Shown here: piece after piece, positions 8,864 through 18,748 of the stretch
How the letters are laid out: the number at the start of each line of letters is the position of its first letter
Numbering within the stretch: position 1 is the first letter of the stretch
From: Bacteroidota bacterium
GTDB lineage: Bacteria > Bacteroidota > Bacteroidia > Cytophagales > Cyclobacteriaceae
DNA: 64,000 nt
Assembly: GCA_947470895.1 (NCBI GenBank)
Contig: CANIVF010000007.1
Span: 1 to 64,000 of the forward strand
Reading direction: 5' to 3'
The notes under the pieces: generated by a model
Told to the model about the DNA's origin: nothing
The model's input: the letters and a program-made list of their open reading frames with translations, nothing else
The model's database searches: none
Made by a program: the position numbers and the translations under genes

Positions 8864-9778
8864 CTAATTTTCAGATTTACCAGTCAATGAAAAACCAACA
8901 TGCATTCCTCGTGCAGGAGTTTCCAGGTGAACATGACGATGATCTTCTGCTATGTTGAAAGGACAGCAAGCTTCTGGCAGAAAAGGATCATTAAGCGCGT
9001 TGACAATTAATGTAGGAATTTGTATTAACGAAATATAGGGTTCTGATGATGCCCTTGTATAAAAGTCATCGGCATCAGCAAAGCCCTGCAAGGGAGCCGT
9101 AAACCGATTATCAAAATCGCGAAAGCTCTGGAATTTTTCTAAACCTTTGGAAGTAATAAGTTCAGGGAACTTAATTGATTTAGAGATTATTTTTCTTTCT
9201 AACTTTTTTAAGAACCGGTTGAGATAGAATTTGTTTTTGCTTATCAAGCTCTCGTGTTCTGGCACCTAATCACAAGGAACAGAAAAAGTGACTACCAATT
9301 TTATTTCAGAAGGCAAGTTCTCTTTTCGTTCACCTGTATATTTTAATGACATGCTGCCACCCATTCTGAAACCAACCAAGGAGATATGTGTATACTTTTT
9401 CTTTAACGCATGATCGATGACAGCCGCAATGTCTTGCGTTGCGCCATGATGATAAAACCGAGGCAAGCGATTCATTTCACCACTGCACCCTCTGCAATTC
9501 CATGCTAGTGTATCCCATCCTTGTTGATAAAAATAGTGTGCTACTCCTTTTGAATAATGGCGCGCACTGTTTCCTTCCGGTCCGTGATAGATAATGACCA
9601 GTTTATCTTGGTGCCCACGCATCCAATCGCGATCAAGAAAATCACCATCAGTCAATTCTAACCGCTCACGCTCCTAGGTACCTTTAATTTTTCTGAACAT
9701 ACTCGGAACGATTGTTTCGAGATGGCTAGTAAAAAGATATGAGGGAGGGTTTGAGTATGAGGAATTGATAACGAGCAT
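8864..9778 (-). pseudogene. Broken YheT-family alpha/beta hydrolase (two in-frame TAG stops)
   Basis: One continuous frame from ATG 9778 to the TAG at 8864 encodes a whole YheT-type hydrolase of about 305 codons, beginning MLVINSSYSNPPSYLF and continuing with the family's DGDFLDRDW, RGCSGEMNRLPRFYH and PTLIVNALNDPFLP. It is cut by amber codons at 9674-9676 and 9266-9268, with no frameshift. The nucleophile elbow reads GFRMG, so the active Ser is also lost: the codon at 9365-9367 is AGA (Arg). Loss of both reading frame and nucleophile indicates a recently inactivated gene. Separate short ORFs here are its fragments. Confidence 0.85.
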
Positions 9779-9816
9779 TGCAAAAAGAATGATTAATTAC
9801 TAAGGATATCGCTGAA

Positions 9817-10078
9817 TTAGGAAGTCTTATCAAACACTGCTTTTGCAAAAGGGTCAGAGAGGAAGTGTTTTTATTTTCTTTTCGCGGTCATAGTTCACTG
9901 CTGCAGTTACTAATTGTTTGCCCGCACCTTTTCCATGAAATGCATCTGAAACCTCACTGTGATCAATAATGATTAAATGATCGCTTGCTTTGGAATATGT
10001 CATGTCAGCAAGTTGTTGATTATTTTCCTTGATCAGGAAAGCTCCCTTCGAGCCATGTTCTAATTGTTCAATGCTCAT
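9817..10078 (-). pseudogene. Truncated small GNAT (YjdJ-like) acetyltransferase
   Basis: The frame from ATG 10078 (MSIEQLEHGSKGAF) follows the ~93-residue YjdJ-like GNAT family through SEVSDAFHGKGAGKQLV and KIKTLPL. It then meets a TGA at 9854-9856, exactly where the family has Cys. Beyond the stop, with one extra T skipped, the normal tail PFAKAVFDKTS can still be read to a TAA at 9817. So there is a nonsense mutation plus a 1-nt insertion, removing about 11 C-terminal residues. The acetyl-CoA loop is kept, so some activity is possible, but it is best treated as decayed. Confidence 0.65.
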
Positions 10079-10082
10079 TATA

Positions 10083-11210
10083 CTATGATTTATACCTCGC
10101 ACTTAGCAGGGTCATGACCACAAAAAGAACAGCAATAGCACCAAGAGCCAATCGCAACGATTGCCAATCGGCAATAAAGCCTATGATTGGAGGACCAAAA
10201 AGGAATCCCGAATACCCAACAGTAGTTACCATAGCGAGTCCGACACCTGGAGGAAGATTTTTAGAATTACCAGCAATACTATAAGCAATAGGCACAATAG
10301 ATGATAAGCCAAGGCCCACTAAGAAAAATCCAGTGATGGCTATATACGGTAGCGGGAATATTAGTGCGATGCACAAACCCAGCGTAGCGATCATTCCACC
10401 AAGTATGATGAGATTTTTATCACCTAACTTCATTCGAATACGATCGCCAAAGATTCTTCCAATAGTCATAGCAGTAGCGAAAGCGGAAAGTGAAATAGGG
10501 GCAAGCGCTTTGCTTGCAAGAGCAATGTTTTCCATGTAATTAACCGACCATTCGGACATGGCACCTTCACCAATCATACAGCAAAATGCAATGATGCCAA
10601 TACTAACCAACGATGCATTTGGTAATCGGAATAGCGGTCCATCATGTTTCGCTGATGGATCAGGACGATCATGAATCAAATTTGCGCTCGCCCAAAATGT
10701 AGCAATTAGTGAAATACCAACAACAATGGTAAAGTGATAGGTGAGGTTAAGTCCTAAATCAGTAAACAGGGCACCACACCACGCTCCTAAGGCCATACCG
10801 ATGCTAAACAATGCATGGAATGAAGTCATGATTGGTTTATTATATTGTTGCTCTACCATTACAGCCTGCGCATTCATAGCAACATCAAGCATGCCGGTAA
10901 CAGTGCCTACGATAAAATATAGTATGACTAACGTAGCAATGTTCGGTAGGAGCGGAATGATTGGAACCAACGCGCAGTACATGATGAGGGAAAATAACGT
11001 TATTAGCCTGCTTCCATTTTTTATGATGATCCATCCTGTAAATGGCATGGCAAGTACAGCTCCACAGGAAAGTGCTAATAAAACAAGGCCAATACTTCCA
11101 TTGTCAGCATGGTATTGCTCCTGAATGCGTGGAAGACGCGATACCCAGTTAGCGAAAATAAAACCATTGATAAAGAATGCTATTTTAACAGCAATGCGAT
11201 TCTTGAACAC
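10083..11210 (-). CDS. MFS transporter, YbjJ-like
   Basis: About 375 residues with 12 predicted membrane helices make a typical major facilitator protein. The opening FINGFIFANWVSRLPRIQE and the loop VVLVEQQ-like N-A-Q-A-V-M-V-E-Q resemble the YbjJ subgroup, an uncharacterised inner-membrane branch. The frame runs up to 11303, but that extension overlaps the 3' end of a different decayed gene (stop at 11254) and does not match the family. The GTG at 11208-11210 (reading MFKNRIAVKIAFF) places the first helix correctly and is preferred. The broken GNAT follows 4 bp downstream. Confidence 0.8.
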   Translation of the reverse strand: MFKNRIAVKIAFFINGFIFANWVSRLPRIQEQYHADNGSIGLVLLALSCGAVLAMPFTGWIIIKNGSRLITLFSLIMYCALVPIIPLLPNIATLVILYFIVGTVTGMLDVAMNAQAVMVEQQYNKPIMTSFHALFSIGMALGAWCGALFTDLGLNLTYHFTIVVGISLIATFWASANLIHDRPDPSAKHDGPLFRLPNASLVSIGIIAFCCMIGEGAMSEWSVNYMENIALASKALAPISLSAFATAMTIGRIFGDRIRMKLGDKNLIILGGMIATLGLCIALIFPLPYIAITGFFLVGLGLSSIVPIAYSIAGNSKNLPPGVGLAMVTTVGYSGFLFGPPIIGFIADWQSLRLALGAIAVLFVVMTLLSARYKS

Positions 11211-11253
11211 GTTATAGAAGATATAGTTTTCGCTAAGATAATTAAAATCATTT

Positions 11254-11424
11254 TTATTGCGGAACAACTTTAAAATGACTGATTGCAGTTTCCTCTTCGC
11301 CATTGGCAGTTATCCCTTCTACCATGATAACGAAAGAGCCTTTCAGATCAAAAGTATAGAATTCAACCTGATCTTTTCCTTGGTTTGTGGTGATGTCCGG
11401 TGTCCAGTGCAAGAGTGCTATTTC
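11254..11424 (-). pseudogene. C-terminal remnant of an MG2/plug-type surface protein paralogue
   Basis: A 56-codon stretch ending in TAA at 11254 reads LLHWTPDITTNQGKDQ, then VEFYTFDLKGSF and VEGITANGEEE. This aligns with the C terminus of the intact gene immediately upstream (LLMWIPDLTINSKS, IEFYSSDESG, QGITQSGD). A related stretch, KGKVTVRSEGFRN, continues in another frame to about 11530, so there is also a frameshift. It appears to be the tail of a duplicated copy. Its end overlaps the artificial N-terminal extension of the MFS frame. Confidence 0.7.
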
Positions 11425-11595
11425 TGAAACCTTCTGATCTCACTGTGACTTTTCCTTTAGAATGCCAATAGTCTCGTCTTCGGAAAAGCGAATCATTTTC
11501 GTTTACTGTTTTGGTAAAATAAGGTAGCACTCCGAGAAGAACAAAGTACCGTTATTTGTTGAAGTAAATGTTGTTTCTTTGTTATGAATGTTAGT

Positions 11596-13977
11596 TCATT
11601 GATTGTTGGATTTGACTTCAAAGGAGTAAGTTTCAAATATGGGATCTCCGCTTTGAGTAATACCTTGAATTATTGCTTTATAAATGCCGGATTCATCGGA
11701 TGAGTAGAATTCTATTTCTTTACTTTTGGAATTGATTGTGAGATCGGGAATCCACATCAAAAGGTTTCTTGAATCTGGCATTCGGCTAAGCCGATCACTT
11801 GCCTTCTCATAGCGTGGAGCGAAGAATTCTTTTTTTGACTGCAAACCTTCATAGTTAATCACAATGGTGCCAGGATCTAGCTCAAAGCCGCCCATATCAT
11901 TTTTATAAGTTCGTAGGCTCATGATACCATCGAAGGTGAATTGGCCATAGTAATAATGATTTGTAACCACATCAATGTGCTTGATTTTTAATGGGTCCAT
12001 TTCCATGATCTTAGTTGTATTGAACACGGGCACCCCATCGAGCAATACAAAAGGACCATTTTCGAAAATATAGTTTTCAGGACCATTTAAAACTTTGAAG
12101 AAATATTCGTCATCTTTTTTCCTGAGGCGTACACCCTTCACGTATTCCCGTATTACTTCTTCCATAGCGGGGAAACGAGTATACTCATCGAGTTGATATT
12201 GTTCCGAGGCATTTCCATAAAAAGCTGAACTGTCGGAAGTTTGAGGTTGATTCTTAACACGACCGCGATAAAACATATCTTCAGTTTGCATCGAAATACT
12301 TCTTAAGGTTAACGGTCCTTTCAAATTCTCCTTTAGTTTTAAATATGGCAGTGTTGTACTTGAAATTGCTTCTGAAAAGGGTGATTCAATTTCGAGTCGG
12401 GTAGTATTTTGTGATGGACCTGTTTGAGTAATTAGTTGTCTGCTGCCGAATAAATGATTGGTTTCAAAAATGACCCGGCCATCTACGTTGCTGTAAGTCA
12501 GATAAGGGTGAATTCTTTTGCCTGATACAGATAGATATGCTGGTATCCCTTGAACGGATCTCAAGGAACTAATGTCAATAACTTTTCCAGTGATAATGTG
12601 TCCACGATACTCTGGTAGGAAAGTGAGCATTTTATTTGATGGCTGAAGTACTTCATTCCATTTGATTCGACTCCATCCATGAGTAAGCATCAGGTTATCC
12701 ATCGCCTGATCCACCAGGATATTGTTGGAGAAATAATATTCAGGTGATTCGATATTGCCTTTCAGTTCACTAGTAAGCCAGAGGTAGCTTTGTATATCGG
12801 CTGGATTAAATTGTTGTAAGGAGTCGTTCTTAAAAACAGATAGCGAGGCATTTGCATCGATAGATAAATCACTTTTGATACTTGTTTGAAGGATGATCTT
12901 GCTACGGGGTTCGTAATTGATTTTGTCTGAACTTATAACCAAAGGGAGGGTGTTCAATGGTCGATTAAAATACAGTCGCTCACACACAGGCTGAAAATGC
13001 TGGTCGAATACAGTAAAATGAACGATGCCTTCGCCTAATTCTTTTTTATTGATTAAGATACAAATTTCGCCTGCATTCAGATTTTGCAATGAGGCTGACT
13101 TTACGATTTCTCGTGTGTGACCAACTACGTAGATCTGATCAGATGTGCTATTATTATCTTTCCTTCGAATTTGAATTTTTACTCTGTTCTCTGAAGTATC
13201 AGTTACCATCAAGGTATAACCATTGAGTTGAATGGATGGAAGTTTGTTCCGGGTTACGTTTCCATTAATTTCTTTAATAACTACTTGGTAGTTCTCTTCT
13301 GTTTTGGGGGTGATTTTAAAATGACCAATCCCAAATTTAACAGGTGTTAGCATGACAACCGTGTCACCTTTACTATTAAGAACTGCCCCGCTAAATGCAA
13401 TGCCATTGCCTGAAAAATCGACTACCCGGAATGCCACTTTACTTTTAATACCATCAATCAAATTTCCGCCTTCTGGAAAGAATTGTACATCGAGCTTGGT
13501 GTCGATGGTTTTATTTTTTTCATCGGGTCGTTGAAAGACATTTACAATGCTGATCGCTTGGTGAAAATAGAAATCAGCACTAAAATTTTTCATCCAGCTG
13601 GTGTAAGCTCTTACGGTGTAATTATCAGAGCCCAGCGATGCCGGTATCTGAACAGAGCCATTACCATAACCATTCTCTATGCTGATTTTAGTTTGAAGCA
13701 CAGGCTGTAGGTTCCGGTCTAAAACATCAACATATACTACTTTGCTTAAAGTCATAGGGCGATGTTCATATCCATCCATCACATAAACTTTCATCCACAT
13801 GGTTTCGCCACCCACATAGAAAGTACGATCAAGGTGAACAAAGACTTTTTCTTGCAATGTATTGCGTTGATAGGTATTCAGTTTTTTCACAATTGCGTTC
13901 TCTACACCTGATTGACCATATGTATAATGGCCACTTGCAAGGAGAGAAAGCAGAAAAGTGGCAACTCGAATTATCAT
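11596..13977 (-). CDS. Secreted MG2-like/TonB-plug-like surface protein
   Basis: The 793-residue protein has a signal peptide (ending near YTYGQ) followed by macroglobulin MG2-like beta domains: KVFVHLDRTFYVGGETMWMK near residue 43 is the hallmark. A plug-like segment lies near residues 620-690 (YIFENGPFVLLDGVPVF). Such proteins are exported and predicted to sit at the outer membrane, without a beta-barrel of their own. It overlaps the DUF4249 gene by the 4-bp ATGA junction, so it belongs to the receptor operon. A role in processing or anchoring a ligand for the receptor is inference. Confidence 0.8.
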   Translation of the reverse strand: MIIRVATFLLSLLASGHYTYGQSGVENAIVKKLNTYQRNTLQEKVFVHLDRTFYVGGETMWMKVYVMDGYEHRPMTLSKVVYVDVLDRNLQPVLQTKISIENGYGNGSVQIPASLGSDNYTVRAYTSWMKNFSADFYFHQAISIVNVFQRPDEKNKTIDTKLDVQFFPEGGNLIDGIKSKVAFRVVDFSGNGIAFSGAVLNSKGDTVVMLTPVKFGIGHFKITPKTEENYQVVIKEINGNVTRNKLPSIQLNGYTLMVTDTSENRVKIQIRRKDNNSTSDQIYVVGHTREIVKSASLQNLNAGEICILINKKELGEGIVHFTVFDQHFQPVCERLYFNRPLNTLPLVISSDKINYEPRSKIILQTSIKSDLSIDANASLSVFKNDSLQQFNPADIQSYLWLTSELKGNIESPEYYFSNNILVDQAMDNLMLTHGWSRIKWNEVLQPSNKMLTFLPEYRGHIITGKVIDISSLRSVQGIPAYLSVSGKRIHPYLTYSNVDGRVIFETNHLFGSRQLITQTGPSQNTTRLEIESPFSEAISSTTLPYLKLKENLKGPLTLRSISMQTEDMFYRGRVKNQPQTSDSSAFYGNASEQYQLDEYTRFPAMEEVIREYVKGVRLRKKDDEYFFKVLNGPENYIFENGPFVLLDGVPVFNTTKIMEMDPLKIKHIDVVTNHYYYGQFTFDGIMSLRTYKNDMGGFELDPGTIVINYEGLQSKKEFFAPRYEKASDRLSRMPDSRNLLMWIPDLTINSKSKEIEFYSSDESGIYKAIIQGITQSGDPIFETYSFEVKSNNQ

Positions 13978-15098
13978 GGCCAGAAGTCAGGTTTTATGTT
14001 CGTTCCTCCGGCCACTCGGCAATCGGCACAAGGAATGGTTGTGAAATAATATCCGATAGCCCCGGGACCTCTTGGATTGCGAATTTCACCCACAATTATA
14101 TATGGTCCGGCAAAAAACGGAACATCGGCATTCATTAATTCTCTTAGTATACAATCTTTGTAATATGTATTGTAGGTAGTAGGGTTTGGTAGTTCTAGTG
14201 AACTAATAAAAATTCTTGTTTCTGAACTTGCTCCCATGGAGAAGTACCCAAGAACATTTTCTTTCAGGTTGGATGTGCACAAAAAATTCCCCTTTACTTG
14301 CGAAGGCATTGGACTGAAGATAGTACCTAAATCTTCAGTGGTTTTCTCTAGTTGTTTCCAGTAAAGAAAGGCGGCCTCTGTTATGGAATATTGCTTCACC
14401 AGTATGCTGTATGTTAGCTTAAGTCTTTCATCACGCTGTTCAATCATGGTGAGTGGAAATTTACGAATGACATTTTTGCTAAGTCTTGAAGTTGAACTGA
14501 TAAGCACATCGGAGGAGGATTTGGAACGCCAGCATTCGTAAATATTACCTTGCCTAAAATCAACAGCATGGGTATCGTTGTTATATATATAATCCGATGG
14601 ATAAGCTGATCGGTAAAGCCATGTTTCTTCAAATTTCCAACGATAGTAACCAGTATTGGTTTCAGGGCTATGCGTATTTACATAAATAGCAACGCCTGAT
14701 TCTGATGTCACTTCCCATGAAACGCTATCTATGGGTGGACTATTTTTAAGCTCAACAAATTCAGATGAGTATTTTTTCTGATCTTCTGTTTTTACGTTAA
14801 GCCGATGCTTTACCTGGGCGAATACTTGTGGTATGAGGGAGTAGATTCCATTACCTTCTTCTTCCAACGGATACGTTAATCCATTTTCATCTTCAAGCCA
14901 GACCGATGCGTTGTTTACCTTTTCTGATTCCTCATTTTCAAAAAGATTTTGTGAGCGGGTTAGCTTAATGATACTTTTACTATTCACATCGATATGTCCG
15001 TTGATTACCAGCAGAGCTCCTGCCGGCTTTATTTCAGGAGGCATGTATGGATCAATACAACCAACCATCAGAATCAATAACCAGGCAACTCTTTTCAT
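13974..15098 (-). CDS. DUF4249 lipoprotein
   Basis: The 374-residue protein begins MKRVAWLLILMVGCIDPYMP, a lipoprotein signal with the lipobox Cys at residue 14. The body fits DUF4249: LLVINGHIDVNSKSIIKLTRS near the start, VWLEDENGLTYPLEEE, and a Cys-containing end (TTIPCADCRVAGG). DUF4249 proteins are almost always encoded next to TonB-dependent receptors in Bacteroidota and may act as surface partners, in the manner of SusD. It lies 5 bp after the receptor and overlaps the MG2-like gene by 4 bp. Confidence 0.88.
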   Translation of the reverse strand: MKRVAWLLILMVGCIDPYMPPEIKPAGALLVINGHIDVNSKSIIKLTRSQNLFENEESEKVNNASVWLEDENGLTYPLEEEGNGIYSLIPQVFAQVKHRLNVKTEDQKKYSSEFVELKNSPPIDSVSWEVTSESGVAIYVNTHSPETNTGYYRWKFEETWLYRSAYPSDYIYNNDTHAVDFRQGNIYECWRSKSSSDVLISSTSRLSKNVIRKFPLTMIEQRDERLKLTYSILVKQYSITEAAFLYWKQLEKTTEDLGTIFSPMPSQVKGNFLCTSNLKENVLGYFSMGASSETRIFISSLELPNPTTYNTYYKDCILRELMNADVPFFAGPYIIVGEIRNPRGPGAIGYYFTTIPCADCRVAGGTNIKPDFWP

Positions 15099-15103
15099 CT
15101 TGG

Positions 15104-17863
15104 TTAAAATTTAAAGTTGTAGGTGATGGTAGGAATGGGTCGACCAAAGATGGACAGCTTATAACCTTTTACTACACCATTCTCAGACGTGAAGTAGACC
15201 GAGTAAGCATTTTTTCTTCCAGTTAGATTGTATACTGATAGGCTCCATGAACTATGAGCTAGTTTTTTAATTTTATGATTTCCTTCTATGTTAATCCCTA
15301 AGTCAATTCGAAAATAGTCAGGTATTCGATATTGATTTCTGTCTGAATAGAACAGTCTTGATGTTCCATCAACATCATATTTTGTAAGGGGTAACGTAAT
15401 TGGTCTTCCAGTGCTATATGTAGTATTGGCCGACACACTAAATCTTCTGTTGAATTTATAGTTACCAATAAAATTAACAGCATGAGGTTTATCGTAATTG
15501 CTAGGATAGTATTTACCCTGATTGATTACCTCGCTTGGAAAGCGACCATCCGCGCGGATCAATGAACGTGAATAGGTGTAACTCAGCCAACCGTTGAATT
15601 TACCACTGGGTTTCTTTATCATAAACTCAGCACCATAGGCTTTACCTTTCGCATTGATAATGTCTGTTTCGATGTGATGATTTAGGATTAGTTCGGCACC
15701 TCCTTTATAGTCGAGAAAATTTTGCATTTGCTTGTAATATGCTTCTATGGACAACTCAATAGCTCTTGCATTTTTATAGTAACCTATTGAGAACTGATTT
15801 CCCAAAAGTGGTTTAATATAGGGATCACTGAGCTTCCATATATCAGTTGGAGCGATGGCTGTTGTATTGGATAACATCTGAAGATATTGCCGCATCCGGT
15901 TAAAACTTACTTTTATTGATGAGTTGCCGGGTAATGTATAACGGGCAGAAAGACGTATTTCTGGTCCGCCAGACGTGGATATTTTTTTTCCTGATGTATA
16001 ACTCACCGTATCTGTAATGGTAGTATTATCTTTTGTTACGCCAGGTTCATACATGAATACATCACTGGGGCCAATGCTGTTGAAGAACGAATAACGCAAT
16101 CCTGAATTTAAAGACAGACGTGAATTTACTTCAAATTGATCGCTTAGATAAAGAGCGCTTTCATTAGCTTGTTCTGTTTGAAGAATATCTGAAACAATCA
16201 GCGATTCATTGCCTACTGGATTTAAGTTTCCCGGTGATAGTTTGTAAAAGACTGTTCCTACGCCAAAGTTTACTGTATGTTTAGCGTTTAAATAGTAGTT
16301 GAAATCAGCTTTAATGTTGGATTGCTTTAATGCGTAGGATAGTTCAAAAGCGTTAACTGGATTTTTGTCACTTGAAATCGCGTAGTCATATCCACTATAG
16401 TTGCCACCGAGTTCACCAAAGAATTTGTTATTGAAAATATGACGCCATTTAACAGCTGCTATTTTATTGCTATAGGTATAGGAAGTATCATTCTGCAGTT
16501 TGAACCGGTCGTTACTAATATAGCCGGATAGGTGAAGATAATCCTTCGTGCTGAATTCGTGATTTACATTAAGATTGACATCATAAAATGACGCTGTGCT
16601 ATTTTTGAATCCGGATGAAGGGATTTTGTTCAATAGCCAATCGGAGTAGGTTGATCGTGCTCCAAATAGGAATGAACTCTTCTCTTTGGCGATAGGGCCT
16701 TCTAAGGAAATTCTTCCAGTGATCGGACTAATTCCCCCCGAACCTGAGAACTTCTTTTTGTTTCCCTCACGCGTGCTGATATCTAACACTGACGAAATCC
16801 GCCCTCCGTATTCTGCCGGTATACTACTTTTGAATAACTCAACATTTTTTACAACGTCTGGATTGAAAGCGGAAAAGAACCCAAAAAGGTGTGAAGGATT
16901 ATAGATGACGGCATCATTAAACAAGATCAGGTTTTGATCAGTTGTTCCGCCACGAACATTAAAACCCACGGTAGCTTCGCCTACACTTTGCACACCAGGT
17001 AACGTAAGCACTGCTTTGATAATATCTACTTCGCCTAACGCAAGTGGAATTTGTTTCATGGTTTTAAGATCCAGTTTTTCAGCACCCATTTGCATGCTCA
17101 TCACTTTCACATCGCGTTCTGATTCCACAATGATTTCTTTCAGTGGAGTTACGTCCTCTTCCATTTCGATATTCAATTTTCCATCGGCATTCAGAATGAT
17201 ATTCTGTTTAGTGTTTTTCATGCCAATACTGCGCATGTGTAATTGATGCTTGCCTTTGGGCAATGTGATCGAGTAATACCCAAACTGATCAGTAGCCACG
17301 CCAATCATAGGCTCTACAATCATGACAGTAGCGCCAATCACAGGCTCGCCTGATTTTATATTCCTAATGTAGCCTGCGATGCTGGCATTAAGTTTTATTG
17401 TAGAGCTTTTGGTGCCTATGACAATTACTTTTTCAGTTTTAGTTTTTTCACTTTCCTCTTGATGGACATATCTATATTTCTTTCGGTTGTCATCGTTGGA
17501 AATATTAGTCTTAAAGAAATCAGCAGGTAATTCGGTGACCACGGATTCTTTAGGGGTAATGTAAACTTTATGCGTTTCGGTTATGGCATATTTTAATTCA
17601 GTGTCGGATAGAACTTCATTCAAGATCTCGGAAATTGTTTTACCCGATACTGCGATATTCACCACTAAGCTATCCACCAAAGCGAGATTGAAGAAAAACC
17701 GATGGTCACTTTTTCTTTCGAGTTCTTCTATCAGTTGAAGGAAGCGTATGTTTTTAAAGTCCCCGCTAATCCGATTTTCAGTTTGACTCCACGATTTTGA
17801 CATGGTCAGACACAAGAGGATGATACCAATAGTTTTTATACCATGAATGGATTTTATACTCAT
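15104..17863 (-). CDS. TonB-dependent outer-membrane receptor with STN and carboxypeptidase-like domains
   Basis: The 919-residue receptor has, in order: a signal peptide; an STN domain at about residues 35-105, of the kind that in FecA-type receptors can contact an anti-sigma partner; a carboxypeptidase-regulatory-like domain at about 165-245 (GEPVIGATVMIVEPMIG); a plug domain at about 265-370 (VGFNVRGGTTDQNLILFNDA); and a 22-strand barrel ending in an aromatic residue (TITYNFKF). It imports a ligand across the outer membrane using TonB energy. No FecI/FecR pair is next to it. It overlaps the upstream secreted protein by 4 bp. Confidence 0.92.
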   Translation of the reverse strand: MSIKSIHGIKTIGIILLCLTMSKSWSQTENRISGDFKNIRFLQLIEELERKSDHRFFFNLALVDSLVVNIAVSGKTISEILNEVLSDTELKYAITETHKVYITPKESVVTELPADFFKTNISNDDNRKKYRYVHQEESEKTKTEKVIVIGTKSSTIKLNASIAGYIRNIKSGEPVIGATVMIVEPMIGVATDQFGYYSITLPKGKHQLHMRSIGMKNTKQNIILNADGKLNIEMEEDVTPLKEIIVESERDVKVMSMQMGAEKLDLKTMKQIPLALGEVDIIKAVLTLPGVQSVGEATVGFNVRGGTTDQNLILFNDAVIYNPSHLFGFFSAFNPDVVKNVELFKSSIPAEYGGRISSVLDISTREGNKKKFSGSGGISPITGRISLEGPIAKEKSSFLFGARSTYSDWLLNKIPSSGFKNSTASFYDVNLNVNHEFSTKDYLHLSGYISNDRFKLQNDTSYTYSNKIAAVKWRHIFNNKFFGELGGNYSGYDYAISSDKNPVNAFELSYALKQSNIKADFNYYLNAKHTVNFGVGTVFYKLSPGNLNPVGNESLIVSDILQTEQANESALYLSDQFEVNSRLSLNSGLRYSFFNSIGPSDVFMYEPGVTKDNTTITDTVSYTSGKKISTSGGPEIRLSARYTLPGNSSIKVSFNRMRQYLQMLSNTTAIAPTDIWKLSDPYIKPLLGNQFSIGYYKNARAIELSIEAYYKQMQNFLDYKGGAELILNHHIETDIINAKGKAYGAEFMIKKPSGKFNGWLSYTYSRSLIRADGRFPSEVINQGKYYPSNYDKPHAVNFIGNYKFNRRFSVSANTTYSTGRPITLPLTKYDVDGTSRLFYSDRNQYRIPDYFRIDLGINIEGNHKIKKLAHSSWSLSVYNLTGRKNAYSVYFTSENGVVKGYKLSIFGRPIPTITYNFKF

Positions 17864-18588
17864 TTTTTCAATTCATCATAGTAAGTGGTCAGAGCTATCA
17901 AAGCGAACTCTGGATCCGACTGGAAATTTATTTTTTCCTGGGAAAGAAATTTCTTTATAACGGATTTAGATTCACCAAATGCATTAAGTACTGATTTTTT
18001 ATTTGTGATTGTGTAGTATTTATCATCCCTAACGAGAAAGAGTTTTATCTTATCTACAAACTTGACCTCCATTACTTTTTCTTCTGCGATATCGATGGTG
18101 GTTTTGTACCGTTTCGCATATATTTTTGATTTATTAGAATACAGGAGATCATAAAATCCTTTTTGAATTGTATTTTCAGGGTCACTTTTCAACCACACGA
18201 AAGTGTGATTATTAATACCAAAGTATTTTATTTTTTCAACATTGAGTTTGATCGTTGCATGACTTTGAACGTGGTCGATAAGTATATTTTCATCGATTAT
18301 ATTATAGCGCAATAAAACATGCTCATACAGTTGACCATCGTAATGGACAAATCCCTCTTCCCAGTCGTCATTAAAATAAAAAGGATGACCAATTTGTTTT
18401 TTATCCATGAATACATCAACATATCGTACTCCATTAAAGAGTTGTGAATTGCCTGCTATGGTTTTTTCATACTGTAATTTTGCTGACTCTATTGCATCTT
18501 CACGAGCTATTGTATCAATTTCTAACCGTTGGCCAAAGCAGGCAGAGTAGCTGAGAATTAAGAAAATGAGCATTGACTTAAATTTCAC
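17860..18588 (-). CDS. Secreted hypothetical protein, first gene of the TonB receptor operon
   Basis: The product has 242 residues, with a signal peptide (MKFKSMLIFLILSYSACFGQ). The remainder has no recognised domain but is rich in beta strands and aromatic residues (NGVRYVDVFMDKK, GHPFYFNDDWEEGFVHYDG). Its stop overlaps the receptor start by 4 bp (ATGA), so its translation is coupled to the receptor's and a shared function is likely. The signal peptide has a Cys near its end (SACFGQ), but this is not a convincing lipobox. Confidence 0.7.
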   Translation of the reverse strand: MKFKSMLIFLILSYSACFGQRLEIDTIAREDAIESAKLQYEKTIAGNSQLFNGVRYVDVFMDKKQIGHPFYFNDDWEEGFVHYDGQLYEHVLLRYNIIDENILIDHVQSHATIKLNVEKIKYFGINNHTFVWLKSDPENTIQKGFYDLLYSNKSKIYAKRYKTTIDIAEEKVMEVKFVDKIKLFLVRDDKYYTITNKKSVLNAFGESKSVIKKFLSQEKINFQSDPEFALIALTTYYDELKK

Positions 18589-18706
18589 AACGGTGTTATT
18601 TTCTTATAGTATTGAATTAGTATAAATGTATCCGATTAGTATTTTCAAATGAATACCGTTAATAGAATAGACAATATCTTTTAATGACTAGTTTAACTCA
18701 TTACAA

Positions 18707-18732
18707 AAAAAGCCCTGAGTCCAGGGCTTTTT
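18707..18732 (-). terminator. Intrinsic terminator after rny (works on both strands)
   Basis: A perfect 9-bp stem, AAAGCCCTG and CAGGGCTTT, flanks a 4-nt loop, with A-runs on one side and T-runs on the other. It sits 16 bp after the rny stop and before the TonB receptor operon, so it separates the two units. Confidence 0.85.
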
Positions 18733-18748
18733 AACTCGTTTTTTATTT

